From positions 1 through 53,795 of the forward strand of contig CANIVF010000030.1 in NCBI GenBank assembly GCA_947470895.1: 53,795 nucleotides of DNA. The letters run 5' to 3'. The notes under the pieces were generated by a model that worked only from the letters and a program-made list of their open reading frames with translations, made no database searches and was not told the origin of the DNA. Within the stretch, counting starts at the first letter, position 1. The number at the start of each line of letters is the position of its first letter. The position numbers and the translations under genes are program-made. Origin of the DNA: Bacteroidota bacterium (GTDB taxonomy: Bacteria > Bacteroidota > Bacteroidia > Cytophagales > Cyclobacteriaceae). This document shows, piece by piece, positions 8,111 to 16,493 of the stretch.

Positions 8111-8851
8111 ATGGAAAAAACTGAAACGATATTCGGCACCCGTGCCGTTATGGAAGCCATTCACGCCAAGCGCGAGATTGAGAAAGTATTCATACAGGCA
8201 GGGCTCAATAATGACCTCATCAAAGAACTTATCACACTGGCAAAGAGAAATAGTGTTCCTTTTACATTCGTTCCTCAACAAAAGCTGAATAGTCTTTCAA
8301 CAAAAAATCACCAGGGTGTAGTCTGTGTTTTATCGGCTGTTCAATATGCTTCTCTGGAAGATATCATTGACAAAATATACAGCGAAGGCAAAGAACCCTT
8401 TCTTTTGATTTTGGATCGTGTGACTGACGTAAGAAATTTTGGAGCTATGGCCCGCACCGCAGAATGTGCTGGTATTAACGCCATTGTCATGGGCGATAAA
8501 GGCAATGCACCTATTACAGCAGATGCCATGAAAACATCTGCTGGAGCGCTCAGTCACCTGCCCGTGTGTAGGGTGAAGGATATGAAAAAAACGTTTAAGT
8601 TTTTAAAAGACAACGGTGTTCAAATTATTGCCTGCACTGAAAAAGCTGAAAAAGTTCTTTACAACTTTGACTTAAATTCTCCTTTGGCTCTGGTGCTAGG
8701 CTCCGAAGAAGATGGAATTTCTCCTGAGTTGTTAAAAGATGCTGATCACCACGCAAAAATACCCATGAGCGGAAATATCGGGTCACTCAATGTTTCTGTT
8801 GCAGCAGGTGTTTGTGTGTACGAAGCGATCCGCCAAAAAAATTATAAGTAA
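8111..8851 (+). CDS. rlmB: 23S rRNA 2'-O-ribose methyltransferase RlmB (SpoU/TrmH family)
   Basis: 246 residues, the usual length. The N-terminal RNA-binding domain (about 1-78) opens with IFGTRAVMEAI. The C-terminal SPOUT knot domain shows motif 1 with the catalytic Asn and Arg (LDRVTDVRNFGAMARTAECA, about 98-117), motif 2 (LVLGSEEDGIS, about 196-206) and motif 3 (GSLNVSVAAGVCVYEA, about 224-239). In the family this enzyme methylates the 2'-O of G2251 in 23S rRNA using SAM. TrmH-type tRNA methylases share these motifs, but the N-terminal domain favours RlmB. Its last 10 bases overlap the end of the convergent manC. Confidence 0.92.
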   Translation: MEKTETIFGTRAVMEAIHAKREIEKVFIQAGLNNDLIKELITLAKRNSVPFTFVPQQKLNSLSTKNHQGVVCVLSAVQYASLEDIIDKIYSEGKEPFLLILDRVTDVRNFGAMARTAECAGINAIVMGDKGNAPITADAMKTSAGALSHLPVCRVKDMKKTFKFLKDNGVQIIACTEKAEKVLYNFDLNSPLALVLGSEEDGISPELLKDADHHAKIPMSGNIGSLNVSVAAGVCVYEAIRQKNYK

Positions 8852-9918
8852 TCGTTACCGTTAGGCCGTTTCTTCAGATCATTTACAATCTTTCTGAAGA
8901 GTTCCTCTTTGTCTTTTTCACATACAATCACCACATTATCGAAGGCTCCCACTAAAAAGCCATTTAAACCTTGCACCACAATCAATTTATCCTTTGGTCC
9001 TTTGATCACCGAGTTTCTGGTATCATACACAAGTGAATCTGCACTGATCGTGTTATTGTTTACATCCTTAATTGAATTGTCATGTAAGGAACCCCATGAA
9101 CCAAGATCAGACCATGCAAAAGTGCTCAGCCAAACGAACACGTTATCTGCTTTCTCCATAACTCCATAATCAATGGAAATACTTTTAGTTTGTGAATACG
9201 CTGATTGCAAAGCAGTGCGTTCATCTTCAGTATTGAAATGCTGTGAGGCTTCTTCAAAAACCTCGGTCATCTCAGGCAAATGTTTTTTAAATGCTTCGAT
9301 GATGGCTTTTACGCCCCAAACAAAAATCCCAGCATTCCAAACAAAATCTCCACTGTCAATAAATTTTTTGGCGAGCGCTAACTCCGGTTTTTCTGTGAAT
9401 GTTTTTACTTTTTTCAATGCTGGCTTCGCATCAATGTATTGAATGTATCCATACCCGGTTTCGGGACGTAATGGCTTAATTCCAAGCGTAACCAGTTTAT
9501 CTTGATTTTTAGCCTGGTCAAAACACGACCGTATGGTTTGCTGGAATTCTGCTTCATCTAATATAAGATGATCCGATGGACTCACCACAATGACAGCATC
9601 CGGATTCTCTTTATGAATTTTCAATGATGCATAAATGATACACGGAGCCGTGTTCTTTCTCATAGGCTCTGTCAGGATCTTTTCCAAAACCATGTTTGGC
9701 AACTGCTCGCGGGTAATCGCCAGGTGCTCTTCGTGGGTTACTACTAAAATATTTTCTTTGGGGCAAAGTGGCAGAAACCGATCATAGGTTGCCTGCAAAA
9801 GAGTTTTACCAATACCCAGCACATCTAAAAATTGCTTAGGACGAGAATTACGGCTATAAGGCCAGAAGCGAGTTCCTACTCCGCCTGCCATCAACACAAC
9901 ATAAAGATTCTTATTCAT
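8842..9918 (-). CDS. manC: Mannose-1-phosphate guanylyltransferase (GDP-mannose synthesis)
   Basis: 358 residues. The nucleotidyltransferase signature GGVGTRFWPYSR followed by PKQF lies at about 12-30. Typical downstream blocks are VVSPSDHLI (about 111-119), the ETGYGYIQY motif, FTEKPE, and the FVWNAGIFVW and SIDYGVMEK motifs. It joins mannose-1-P and GTP to GDP-mannose, the donor for surface polysaccharide and protein glycosylation. It is the single-domain form, without the C-terminal isomerase domain of ManC/AlgA fusions. It lies 29 bases downstream of kpsF on the same strand and probably shares its transcript. Confidence 0.93.
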   Translation of the reverse strand: MNKNLYVVLMAGGVGTRFWPYSRNSRPKQFLDVLGIGKTLLQATYDRFLPLCPKENILVVTHEEHLAITREQLPNMVLEKILTEPMRKNTAPCIIYASLKIHKENPDAVIVVSPSDHLILDEAEFQQTIRSCFDQAKNQDKLVTLGIKPLRPETGYGYIQYIDAKPALKKVKTFTEKPELALAKKFIDSGDFVWNAGIFVWGVKAIIEAFKKHLPEMTEVFEEASQHFNTEDERTALQSAYSQTKSISIDYGVMEKADNVFVWLSTFAWSDLGSWGSLHDNSIKDVNNNTISADSLVYDTRNSVIKGPKDKLIVVQGLNGFLVGAFDNVVIVCEKDKEELFRKIVNDLKKRPNGNDYL

Positions 9919-9947
9919 TTGGGTTTCCTTTTGGAATCAAAGATTGC

Positions 9948-10916
9948 TTAAACGATACCTTCCTTTAGTAAATCATGAAGATGGATAAATCCGGCCACCT
10001 TGGTACCGTCCTTTACTACCAATTGAGAGATGCTGTTTTCCTGCATCATTTGCAGCGCCTTTACAGCAAATTCACTTTGGTCAATTGACTTAGGTGTGCG
10101 TGTCATGATATCCGCTGCTTTTATGAACGCAATATTAGATTCTTTTTGCAACATCCTTCTAAGGTCACCATCGGTAATAATTCCTAAAAGATTTTTTTCC
10201 TCGTCCACCACGGCAGTCGCCCCTAATCGCTTTGAAGAAATTTCTAAAATCACATCACGCAACGAAGTATCCGCCATCACCATAGGCAACTGATTGTTTG
10301 AAAACACATCTTCCACTTTGAGATACAATTGTTTACCGAGTGAGCCTCCCGGATGATAACGAGCAAAATCCTCCTTAGAAAAATTCCGTAATTCCAGCAG
10401 GCATACAGCAAGGGCATCGCCCATGGCCAGGTGTGCTGTTGTGCTTGTGGTTGGCGCCAGATTATTGGGACATGCTTCTTCCTGGATGGTGGCGTTCAAC
10501 ACAAAATCTGAATGCTCTGCAAGATAGGAGTTTTTGTTGCTTACCAGCGCCACTAACTTAGAACCTCTGCGCTTTAGCAGCGGAACCAGAACTTTAATTT
10601 CTGGAGTGTTCCCACTTTTGGAAATACAGATCACGATATCATTACTCTGAATCATTCCAAGATCGCCATGGATGGCATCAGCCGCATGCATAAAAAGAGC
10701 AGGCGTTCCTGTAGAATTCATGGTGGCAACAATTTTATTGGCAATGATGGCACTCTTTCCAATTCCGGTAATCACCACCCGCCCGCTGGATTGGAGAATT
10801 TCCCGCACGCAGGCTTCGAAATCGTTGTCGATAAAATGAATTAGATTTTCAACCGCCCGAGCTTCATTTAACAGAACTTCTTTGGCAATTTGTTGGATAT
10901 TTTTTACTATATTCAA
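9948..10916 (-). CDS. kpsF: D-arabinose-5-phosphate isomerase, KpsF/GutQ family (KDO pathway)
   Basis: 322 residues. A SIS sugar-isomerase domain spans about 40-175, with GIGKSAIIANKI at about 51-62, the catalytic-region His in HAADAIHGDLGMI (about 77-89) and the phosphate-binding SKSGNTPE (about 99-106). Two CBS domains follow (about 205-260 and 268-322). The family converts ribulose-5-phosphate to arabinose-5-phosphate, the first step to KDO for lipopolysaccharide. KpsF, KdsD and GutQ cannot be told apart by sequence alone. It is first gene of a leftward pair with manC and is preceded by a strong promoter element at 10941. Confidence 0.92.
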   Translation of the reverse strand: MNIVKNIQQIAKEVLLNEARAVENLIHFIDNDFEACVREILQSSGRVVITGIGKSAIIANKIVATMNSTGTPALFMHAADAIHGDLGMIQSNDIVICISKSGNTPEIKVLVPLLKRRGSKLVALVSNKNSYLAEHSDFVLNATIQEEACPNNLAPTTSTTAHLAMGDALAVCLLELRNFSKEDFARYHPGGSLGKQLYLKVEDVFSNNQLPMVMADTSLRDVILEISSKRLGATAVVDEEKNLLGIITDGDLRRMLQKESNIAFIKAADIMTRTPKSIDQSEFAVKALQMMQENSISQLVVKDGTKVAGFIHLHDLLKEGIV

Positions 10917-10940
10917 TGCGGATAGCGTTTATAGAAAGGA

Positions 10941-10948
10941 CAAAGATA
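10941..10948 (-). promoter_or_regulatory. Candidate -7 promoter element TATCTTTG of kpsF-manC
   Basis: On the minus strand a perfect TAnnTTTG, 24 bases before the kpsF ATG. The same octamer occurs before purD, the SemiSWEET gene and hpt. Confidence 0.55.
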
Positions 10949-10977
10949 AGTAATTCAAAATTTTATTGATTAGTATC

Positions 10978-13173
10978 ATGACGGTGGCAGAAGAGAAAGA
11001 TGAATTGAAGGCAAAACTCAAGGAAATATTCGGTTATGGGAATTTCAGAGGGAATCAGGAAGTAGTAATTAAAAATATTTTAGGAGGCAGGAATACATTT
11101 GTTATCATGCCAACCGGAGCGGGCAAATCTTTATGCTACCAGCTCCCGGCTATGATCAAAGATGGCCTTGCCATCGTAATTTCTCCGCTTATCGCTCTTA
11201 TGAAAAACCAGGTGGATCAGCTTAATGCCTATGGCATCAATGCCCGGTTTTTAAACTCCACCCTAAGCAAAGGAGAAATAACCCGCCTGAAAAAAGAATG
11301 TATTACCGGTGCCGTTAAGCTTTTATATGTGGCACCCGAGTCGCTCAACAAAGAGGAGAACATTGAATTTCTCCGCAAAGTAAAAGTCTCATTTGTTGCC
11401 ATTGACGAAGCGCACTGTATTTCAGAATGGGGCCACGATTTCAGACCCGAATACAGAAAAATAAAAACAATGATTGCCCAACTGGGTGATATGAATGTGA
11501 TTGCACTTACCGCAACGGCCACGCCTAAAGTGCAAATCGATATCCAGAAAAATCTTCAGATGGAAGAAGCGGATGTATTCATCTCTTCGTTCAATCGCAA
11601 GAATTTATACTACGAGGTCCGTCCTAAAAAGGAGACAAAAAAACAACTGATCAAGTTCTTAAAAGAGCATAAAGGAAAATCAGGTATCATCTATTGTTTG
11701 AGCCGCAAGAAGGTAGAAGAAATTGCACAACTCATTAACGTAAATGGTTTTAAGGCCGCTCCTTATCATGCGGGCCTTGATCCTGATGTGCGAATGAAAA
11801 ATCAGGATGACTTCCTCAATGAAGAGGTTGACATCATTGTAGCCACCATTGCTTTTGGAATGGGCATTGACAAGCCCGATGTTCGATTTGTAGTGCATTA
11901 CGATGTGCCTAAATCTCTCGAAGGATATTACCAGGAAACTGGGCGTGCAGGGCGCGATGGCCTGGAAGGTGTTTGTCTCATGTTCTACAGTCACAACGAC
12001 TTAAACAAGCTCGAGAAATTCAATAAAGATAAACCTGTACAAGAGCGCGAAAATGCCCGAGTACTATTACAAGAGATGGAGTTCTATGCTGAATCTCCGG
12101 TGTGCAGGCGCAAACAACTACTCCATTATTTTGGAGAAGAGTATAAAGAAAAAAATTGTAGTTCATGTGACAACTGTATACATCCTCGCGAGCGCTTTGA
12201 CGGAACCGAATCCGTTAAAATGGCTTTGGAGGCAGTGAAACAAACCAACGAACGCTTCACACTTAGTCACCTGGTAAACGTAATCCGTGGAACGGAAGAT
12301 GAGTATGTAAAAAGCTATACACACTTTGATTTACCGATCTATGGAAAAGGAGATCAGCAAGATGTCGACTTCTGGAAGTCCGTAATTCGTCAGGCACTTA
12401 TCTATCAATATCTGGAAAAAGATATCGATAACATTGGTGTACTGAAGATCTCTAAAAAAGGCCATGATTTCCTTAAGAAACCCCATCCGATAGAACTCGC
12501 CCGCGACCACAACTTTACTACCGAAGTTGAAGATGAAGAATCATCTGAGCGCGTGATCATCAACTCCAAGTCGTATGACGAGAAGTTGTTTGAGCTGCTG
12601 AAAAATCTGCGTAGGAAAATGGCAAAGGAAAAGGATCTTCCTCCCTATGTTATTTTCCAGGATCCTTCTCTTGAAGAGATGGCCACTACCTACCCTACCA
12701 CCAAAGATGAACTTGCTTCAGTAAATGGTGTGGGCATGGGTAAAGTGAATAAGTTCGGAAAGGAATTTCTGGATTTGATTCAAACCTATGTGGACGAGAA
12801 TGATATTGAAACGGCTTCCGATGTGGTCGTAAAGTCTTCTGTCAATAAATCGAAGATTAAAATCTTTATCATTCAGCAAATCGACCGCAAGGTTGATCTG
12901 GATGAAATTGCCGAATCGAAGAATATTTCATTTGATGAGTTACTTACCGAAGTTGAGAACATCTGCTATTCCGGCACTAAATTAAATCTCGACTATTATA
13001 TCGATGAAGTACTTGATGAAGATAAACAACAACAGATCTTTGATTACTTCCTTGAATCAGAAACGGATAGTATTGAAGAAGCAGTAGATGCACTGAAGGA
13101 TGAAGATTCTGACTTTATAGAAGATAATCTCCGACTGATGCGCGTTAAGTTCTTGAGTGAATACGCGAATTAA
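10978..13173 (+). CDS. recQ: ATP-dependent DNA helicase RecQ
   Basis: 731 residues from the ATG at 10978; an in-frame TTG four codons upstream is unlikely. Helicase motifs in order: Q motif region, Walker A MPTGAGKSLCYQLPA (about 44-58), DEAH box (about 143-146) with HCISEWGHDFRPEY, TATATP, and the C-terminal lobe with FGMGIDKPDVRFV and the arginine-finger block YYQETGRAGRDG. The RecQ zinc cysteines follow (first at about 375, then CSSCDNC near 394-400), with winged-helix RQC (about 405-520) and HRDC (about 530-610). A further acidic, helical C-terminal region of about 120 residues is common in Bacteroidota RecQ. Role: 3'-5' unwinding in recombination and replication repair. Confidence 0.95.
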   Translation: MTVAEEKDELKAKLKEIFGYGNFRGNQEVVIKNILGGRNTFVIMPTGAGKSLCYQLPAMIKDGLAIVISPLIALMKNQVDQLNAYGINARFLNSTLSKGEITRLKKECITGAVKLLYVAPESLNKEENIEFLRKVKVSFVAIDEAHCISEWGHDFRPEYRKIKTMIAQLGDMNVIALTATATPKVQIDIQKNLQMEEADVFISSFNRKNLYYEVRPKKETKKQLIKFLKEHKGKSGIIYCLSRKKVEEIAQLINVNGFKAAPYHAGLDPDVRMKNQDDFLNEEVDIIVATIAFGMGIDKPDVRFVVHYDVPKSLEGYYQETGRAGRDGLEGVCLMFYSHNDLNKLEKFNKDKPVQERENARVLLQEMEFYAESPVCRRKQLLHYFGEEYKEKNCSSCDNCIHPRERFDGTESVKMALEAVKQTNERFTLSHLVNVIRGTEDEYVKSYTHFDLPIYGKGDQQDVDFWKSVIRQALIYQYLEKDIDNIGVLKISKKGHDFLKKPHPIELARDHNFTTEVEDEESSERVIINSKSYDEKLFELLKNLRRKMAKEKDLPPYVIFQDPSLEEMATTYPTTKDELASVNGVGMGKVNKFGKEFLDLIQTYVDENDIETASDVVVKSSVNKSKIKIFIIQQIDRKVDLDEIAESKNISFDELLTEVENICYSGTKLNLDYYIDEVLDEDKQQQIFDYFLESETDSIEEAVDALKDEDSDFIEDNLRLMRVKFLSEYAN

Positions 13174-13213
13174 GTTATCAAAATGATTCATTAGGTAAAA
13201 CCTGATTCCGCAT

Positions 13214-13250
13214 AATAGCCATGGCATAATCCGTGGCTATTTTTTATTTT
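13214..13250 (+). terminator. Rho-independent terminator after recQ
   Basis: AATAGCCA (13214-13221) pairs perfectly with TGGCTATT (13234-13241) around a 12-base loop and runs into a T-rich tail (TTTTTATTTT). It lies 41 bases after the recQ stop and before the purD promoter element. Confidence 0.7.
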
Positions 13251-13270
13251 ATCTACCGAAGTTGTAATAC

Positions 13271-13278
13271 TATCTTTG
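13271..13278 (+). promoter_or_regulatory. Candidate -7 promoter element TATCTTTG of purD
   Basis: Perfect TAnnTTTG just after the recQ terminator. TTTT at 13247-13250, twenty bases upstream, is a near-match -33. The element overlaps the only alternative upstream purD starts and so supports the ATG at 13297. Confidence 0.6.
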
Positions 13279-13296
13279 ATGCCTTACAATCCGGAT

Positions 13297-14595
13297 ATGA
13301 ATATTTTAATTATTGGCAATGGAGGCAGAGAGCATGCATTTGCATGGAAAATCAGGCAGAGTCCTCTTTGTACAAATCTATATGTAGCACCGGGCAATGC
13401 CGGCACCTCCTTAATAGCTGAAAATGTAAACGTAGGCGTTGAAGATTTTGAAAAAATAAAAGTGCTATGCCTTCAGAAAAAAATTGCACTGGTTGTGGTT
13501 GGGCCCGAAGTGCCTTTGGTGGCTGGCTTTCGCGATTTCTTTGAGAACGATCCTAGTATCAATAAAATACCCATAGTGGGACCAGGAAAAGAAGGAGCTC
13601 AGTTAGAAGGAAGCAAAGACTTTTCGAAACAGTTTATGCTTCGACATAATGTTCCTACGGCCAAAGCACGCACCTTTCATTCGCATGAGACGAAAGAAGC
13701 ACTTCAATATCTTCAAACGTGTACACCCCCCATCGTTTTGAAAGCCGATGGATTAGCCGCTGGTAAAGGTGTGATCATTAGTCCATCGATCGCAGAAGCT
13801 AAACAGGAAATAACCGAAATGCTGGAACAAAAGAAATTTGGTGACGCGAGTGCGAAGGTATTAGTAGAAGAATTTCTCGATGGTATTGAACTCTCTGTAT
13901 TTGTTCTAACAGATGGAGAAAACTATGTAATCCTTCCTGAAGCTAAAGACTACAAACGCATTGGTGATGGAGATACTGGCCCAAATACTGGTGGAATGGG
14001 TGCTGTTTCGCCCGTCATTTTTGCAGATCCTTCCTTCATGAAAAAAGTAGAAGATCGCGTAATCAAGCCCACGGTTGAAGGATTGAAGAAAGAAGGAATT
14101 TCATACAGAGGTTTCATTTTTGTAGGTCTCATGAATGTGAAAGGCGAGCCCTATGTGATCGAATACAATGCACGCATGGGTGACCCTGAAACTGAAGTCG
14201 TACTACCAAGAATGGAAAACGACCTGGTGGAGTTACTGGACGCTGCGGCAAAAGGTGAATTAAAAGGTCATAAAATTTCAATACGCAATGAATTTGCGGT
14301 AACTGTTGTGCTGGCTTCTGGCGGATATCCAGATGCTTTTGAAAAAGGAAAAGTGATAACCGGATTTTTGCCTGAAGGCCAAAGCACCTTATTTCATTCC
14401 GGCACCAAAAACCAGGATGATAAGGTTGTGACTAATGGCGGCAGGGTAATGACTGCCACAGGTATGGGAAATACCCTCTCCAAAGCGATGGAAAAGGCAT
14501 ACCAACTGGCCTCATCCATTCAATGGGATGGCATTTATTATCGCAAAGACATTGGCCAGGATCTTTTAAAATTAGAATCCACCAACCAAGGCTAA
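13297..14595 (+). CDS. purD: Phosphoribosylamine-glycine ligase PurD (GARS)
   Basis: 432 residues from the ATG at 13297, which gives the canonical start MNILIIGNGGREHAFAWK. Starts 6-7 codons upstream overlap the promoter octamer. ATP-grasp features: KADGLAAGKGV (about 149-159), VEEFLDGIELSVFVL, the glycine-rich TGPNTGGMGAVSP, and the metal-binding EYNARMGDPETEVVLPRM near 288-305. It catalyses the ATP-dependent joining of phosphoribosylamine and glycine, the second step of de novo purine synthesis. It is monocistronic by context: terminator upstream, and a 66-base gap to ricT. Confidence 0.96.
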   Translation: MNILIIGNGGREHAFAWKIRQSPLCTNLYVAPGNAGTSLIAENVNVGVEDFEKIKVLCLQKKIALVVVGPEVPLVAGFRDFFENDPSINKIPIVGPGKEGAQLEGSKDFSKQFMLRHNVPTAKARTFHSHETKEALQYLQTCTPPIVLKADGLAAGKGVIISPSIAEAKQEITEMLEQKKFGDASAKVLVEEFLDGIELSVFVLTDGENYVILPEAKDYKRIGDGDTGPNTGGMGAVSPVIFADPSFMKKVEDRVIKPTVEGLKKEGISYRGFIFVGLMNVKGEPYVIEYNARMGDPETEVVLPRMENDLVELLDAAAKGELKGHKISIRNEFAVTVVLASGGYPDAFEKGKVITGFLPEGQSTLFHSGTKNQDDKVVTNGGRVMTATGMGNTLSKAMEKAYQLASSIQWDGIYYRKDIGQDLLKLESTNQG

Positions 14596-14661
14596 AAGCC
14601 CGCTTGTCAAAGCAATCATAACCTTATAACTTTAACATTTAAATTCTAATAAACACTAGGG

Positions 14662-15846
14662 ATGGGCTGTGCCTGCGGAACAAAGAAAGACGGAAAGGTA
14701 TCCGGTTGTAATAATAATGGCGCTTGCGAAACAGGTGGTTGCAATAAAATGAACGTATTCGATTGGCTTTCCAATATGGATATGCCGGTGGAGAGTCGTT
14801 TTTCAGTGGTCGAGATTCGTTTCAAAAATGGCCGTAAGGATTTTTATCGCAATTCGGAATCATTATCGCTTACCACCGGTGATGCGGTAATCATTGAGGC
14901 CGCCACAGGTCATCACTTAGGACATATTTCTTTGCAGGGCGAACTGGTGCGACTACAAATGCAAAAAAAGAAAGTGGCCAACGATGATGAGATTAAAAAA
15001 ATCTATCGGATTGCCACTCAAAAAGATTTGGAAAAATTTGATGATATACAGAAACGCGATCTGCCGACACTATTTCGAACACGCGAAATCATCAGACAGT
15101 TAAAACTGAATATGAAATTGTCGGATGTAGAATACCAGGCCGACAATACCAAAGCCACCTTCTTCTATTCTGCCGAAGATCGTGTAGACTTTCGAGAATT
15201 AATTAAGTTACTCGCCACCGAATTTAAGGTGCGCGTAGAGATGCGTCAGATTAGTCTGAGGCAAGAAGCCGGGCGTTTGGGAGGTATTGGAGTTTGCGGT
15301 CGGGAACTTTGCTGCTCTACGTGGTTGAGTGATTTCAAGAATGTAGCAACCAGTGCAGCTCGTTATCAAAATCTTTCCCTAAACCCCAGCAAGCTATCGG
15401 GTCAGTGTGGCCGGTTAAAGTGCTGTCTGAACTACGAATTGGAAACCTACATGGAGGCATTGAAAGATATCCCCGAAATTGAGGTTCCATTGTTAACCGA
15501 AAAAGGTGAAGCCCGCCTTCAGAAAACGGATATTTTCAGAAGAATCATGTGGTTTGGCTACAAGGAAGACAATAACTGGTATCCATTACGTATTGAGCGG
15601 GTAAACGAAATTCTGGAATTGAACCGTGCCGGGAAAAAACCAGCCAGTTTAGAAATCGATAAAGAACTGGTGAAAGAACCTCTTTCCAAACTCAATAGTG
15701 ATTTGGAGAGCATGGATAAAAAATTCCAGAGCAAGTCGAAGAAAAAGAAAAAAAACCGCAATCGCGGAAAAGAAGGACAGGCACCAAATCAGCCTGCAAA
15801 AAATCCGCAAGCGCGAAACAACCCAAGAGGGCCACGTAAAGAATGA
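14662..15846 (+). CDS. ricT: PSP1-domain protein, RicT/YaaT-like
   Basis: 394 residues. The extreme N-terminus is cysteine-rich (Cys 3, 5, 16, 22 and 27). The PSP1 core carries the C-terminal Cys clusters CGRELCC (about 213-219) and CGRLKCC (about 253-259), which match the conserved PSP1 cysteines. In Bacillus, RicT binds iron-sulfur clusters in a complex acting on RNase Y-dependent mRNA maturation. Whether that applies here is unknown. The last 75 residues form a very basic, low-complexity tail (poly-Lys, then Asn/Pro/Arg-rich), probably nucleic-acid binding or disordered. It overlaps gldH by ATGA, so the two are translationally coupled. Confidence 0.88.
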   Translation: MGCACGTKKDGKVSGCNNNGACETGGCNKMNVFDWLSNMDMPVESRFSVVEIRFKNGRKDFYRNSESLSLTTGDAVIIEAATGHHLGHISLQGELVRLQMQKKKVANDDEIKKIYRIATQKDLEKFDDIQKRDLPTLFRTREIIRQLKLNMKLSDVEYQADNTKATFFYSAEDRVDFRELIKLLATEFKVRVEMRQISLRQEAGRLGGIGVCGRELCCSTWLSDFKNVATSAARYQNLSLNPSKLSGQCGRLKCCLNYELETYMEALKDIPEIEVPLLTEKGEARLQKTDIFRRIMWFGYKEDNNWYPLRIERVNEILELNRAGKKPASLEIDKELVKEPLSKLNSDLESMDKKFQSKSKKKKKNRNRGKEGQAPNQPAKNPQARNNPRGPRKE

Positions 15847-16316
15847 GAGCCGTAATCATTATTTTTCTTTTGAGTCCGCTTTTCTCATGCGATTCAGATC
15901 GATTGTTTGAACAAAATATAAATCTCGAAGCGCGTTACTGGAGAGTCGATGAACCCATGATCTTTGATTTCATGGTTGAAGATTCTTCAAAGCCTTATAA
16001 CATATATTACAATGTTCGTAATTCTCTGGAGTATCCATATGCCAGATTGTTTATTCAATACACACTTGCAGATTCAACCGGATTACAAATTGATAAGAAG
16101 TTAAGCTCGCAATTTCTCTTCGATCAAAAAACAGGAAAGCCTTTGGGGCAAAGTGGCATCGGAGATGTATTCGATCATCAGTTTATGCTAATTGAAAAAC
16201 AACTATTCAATTATCCCGGAAAATACCAGCTCAGAATTGAACAGTTTAATCGGCAAGATACCTTACGTGGAATTTTAGCTGTGGGCGCCCGGGTGGAAAG
16301 ATTTAATCCAGAATAA
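15843..16316 (+). CDS. gldH: Gliding motility lipoprotein GldH
   Basis: 157 residues. A lipoprotein signal peptide ends in the lipobox LFSC, with Cys at about 16. The family blocks are visible: the NVRNSLEYPYARLFIQYTL region (about 59-77), FDQKTGKPLGQSGIGDVFDHQ (about 99-119) and the PGKYQLRIEQFNRQDTLRGI region near 128-147. GldH is one of the gliding-motility lipoproteins of Bacteroidota. In Flavobacterium johnsoniae, gldH mutants fail to glide. Its position directly after a PSP1 gene with a 4-base overlap is typical. It is closed by a strong hairpin. Confidence 0.92.
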   Translation: MRAVIIIFLLSPLFSCDSDRLFEQNINLEARYWRVDEPMIFDFMVEDSSKPYNIYYNVRNSLEYPYARLFIQYTLADSTGLQIDKKLSSQFLFDQKTGKPLGQSGIGDVFDHQFMLIEKQLFNYPGKYQLRIEQFNRQDTLRGILAVGARVERFNPE

Positions 16317-16345
16317 AAAATGGGGCCCTAGGCCCCACTTTTATT
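16315..16345. terminator. Bidirectional terminator between gldH and the histidine kinase gene
   Basis: TGGGGCC (16321-16327) pairs perfectly with GGCCCCA (16331-16337) around CTA. It has AAAAAA on its left and CTTTTATTT on its right, so it can end transcripts from both sides of this convergent junction. A second A/T-rich inverted repeat, GGATTTTAA/TTAAAATCC, follows at 16351-16380. Confidence 0.8.
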
Positions 16346-16493
16346 TGATAGGATTTTAAAAATTCAAAAAATTAAAATCCTTTCTGTCATAACCTGAAAA
16401 CATAACTCTAAACTCAAATAACCAAGAAACTGATTCAAATGTAAGCGGACATTAATAACGTGCACGCTAAAAGCAATTAGAAAAAAATTAGAA

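Noticed and set aside
16351..16380. Second hairpin GGATTTTAA/TTAAAATCC as a separate terminator
   Set aside because: Perfect but A/T-only near the loop and lacking a T-tail. The adjacent G/C-rich hairpin already explains termination.
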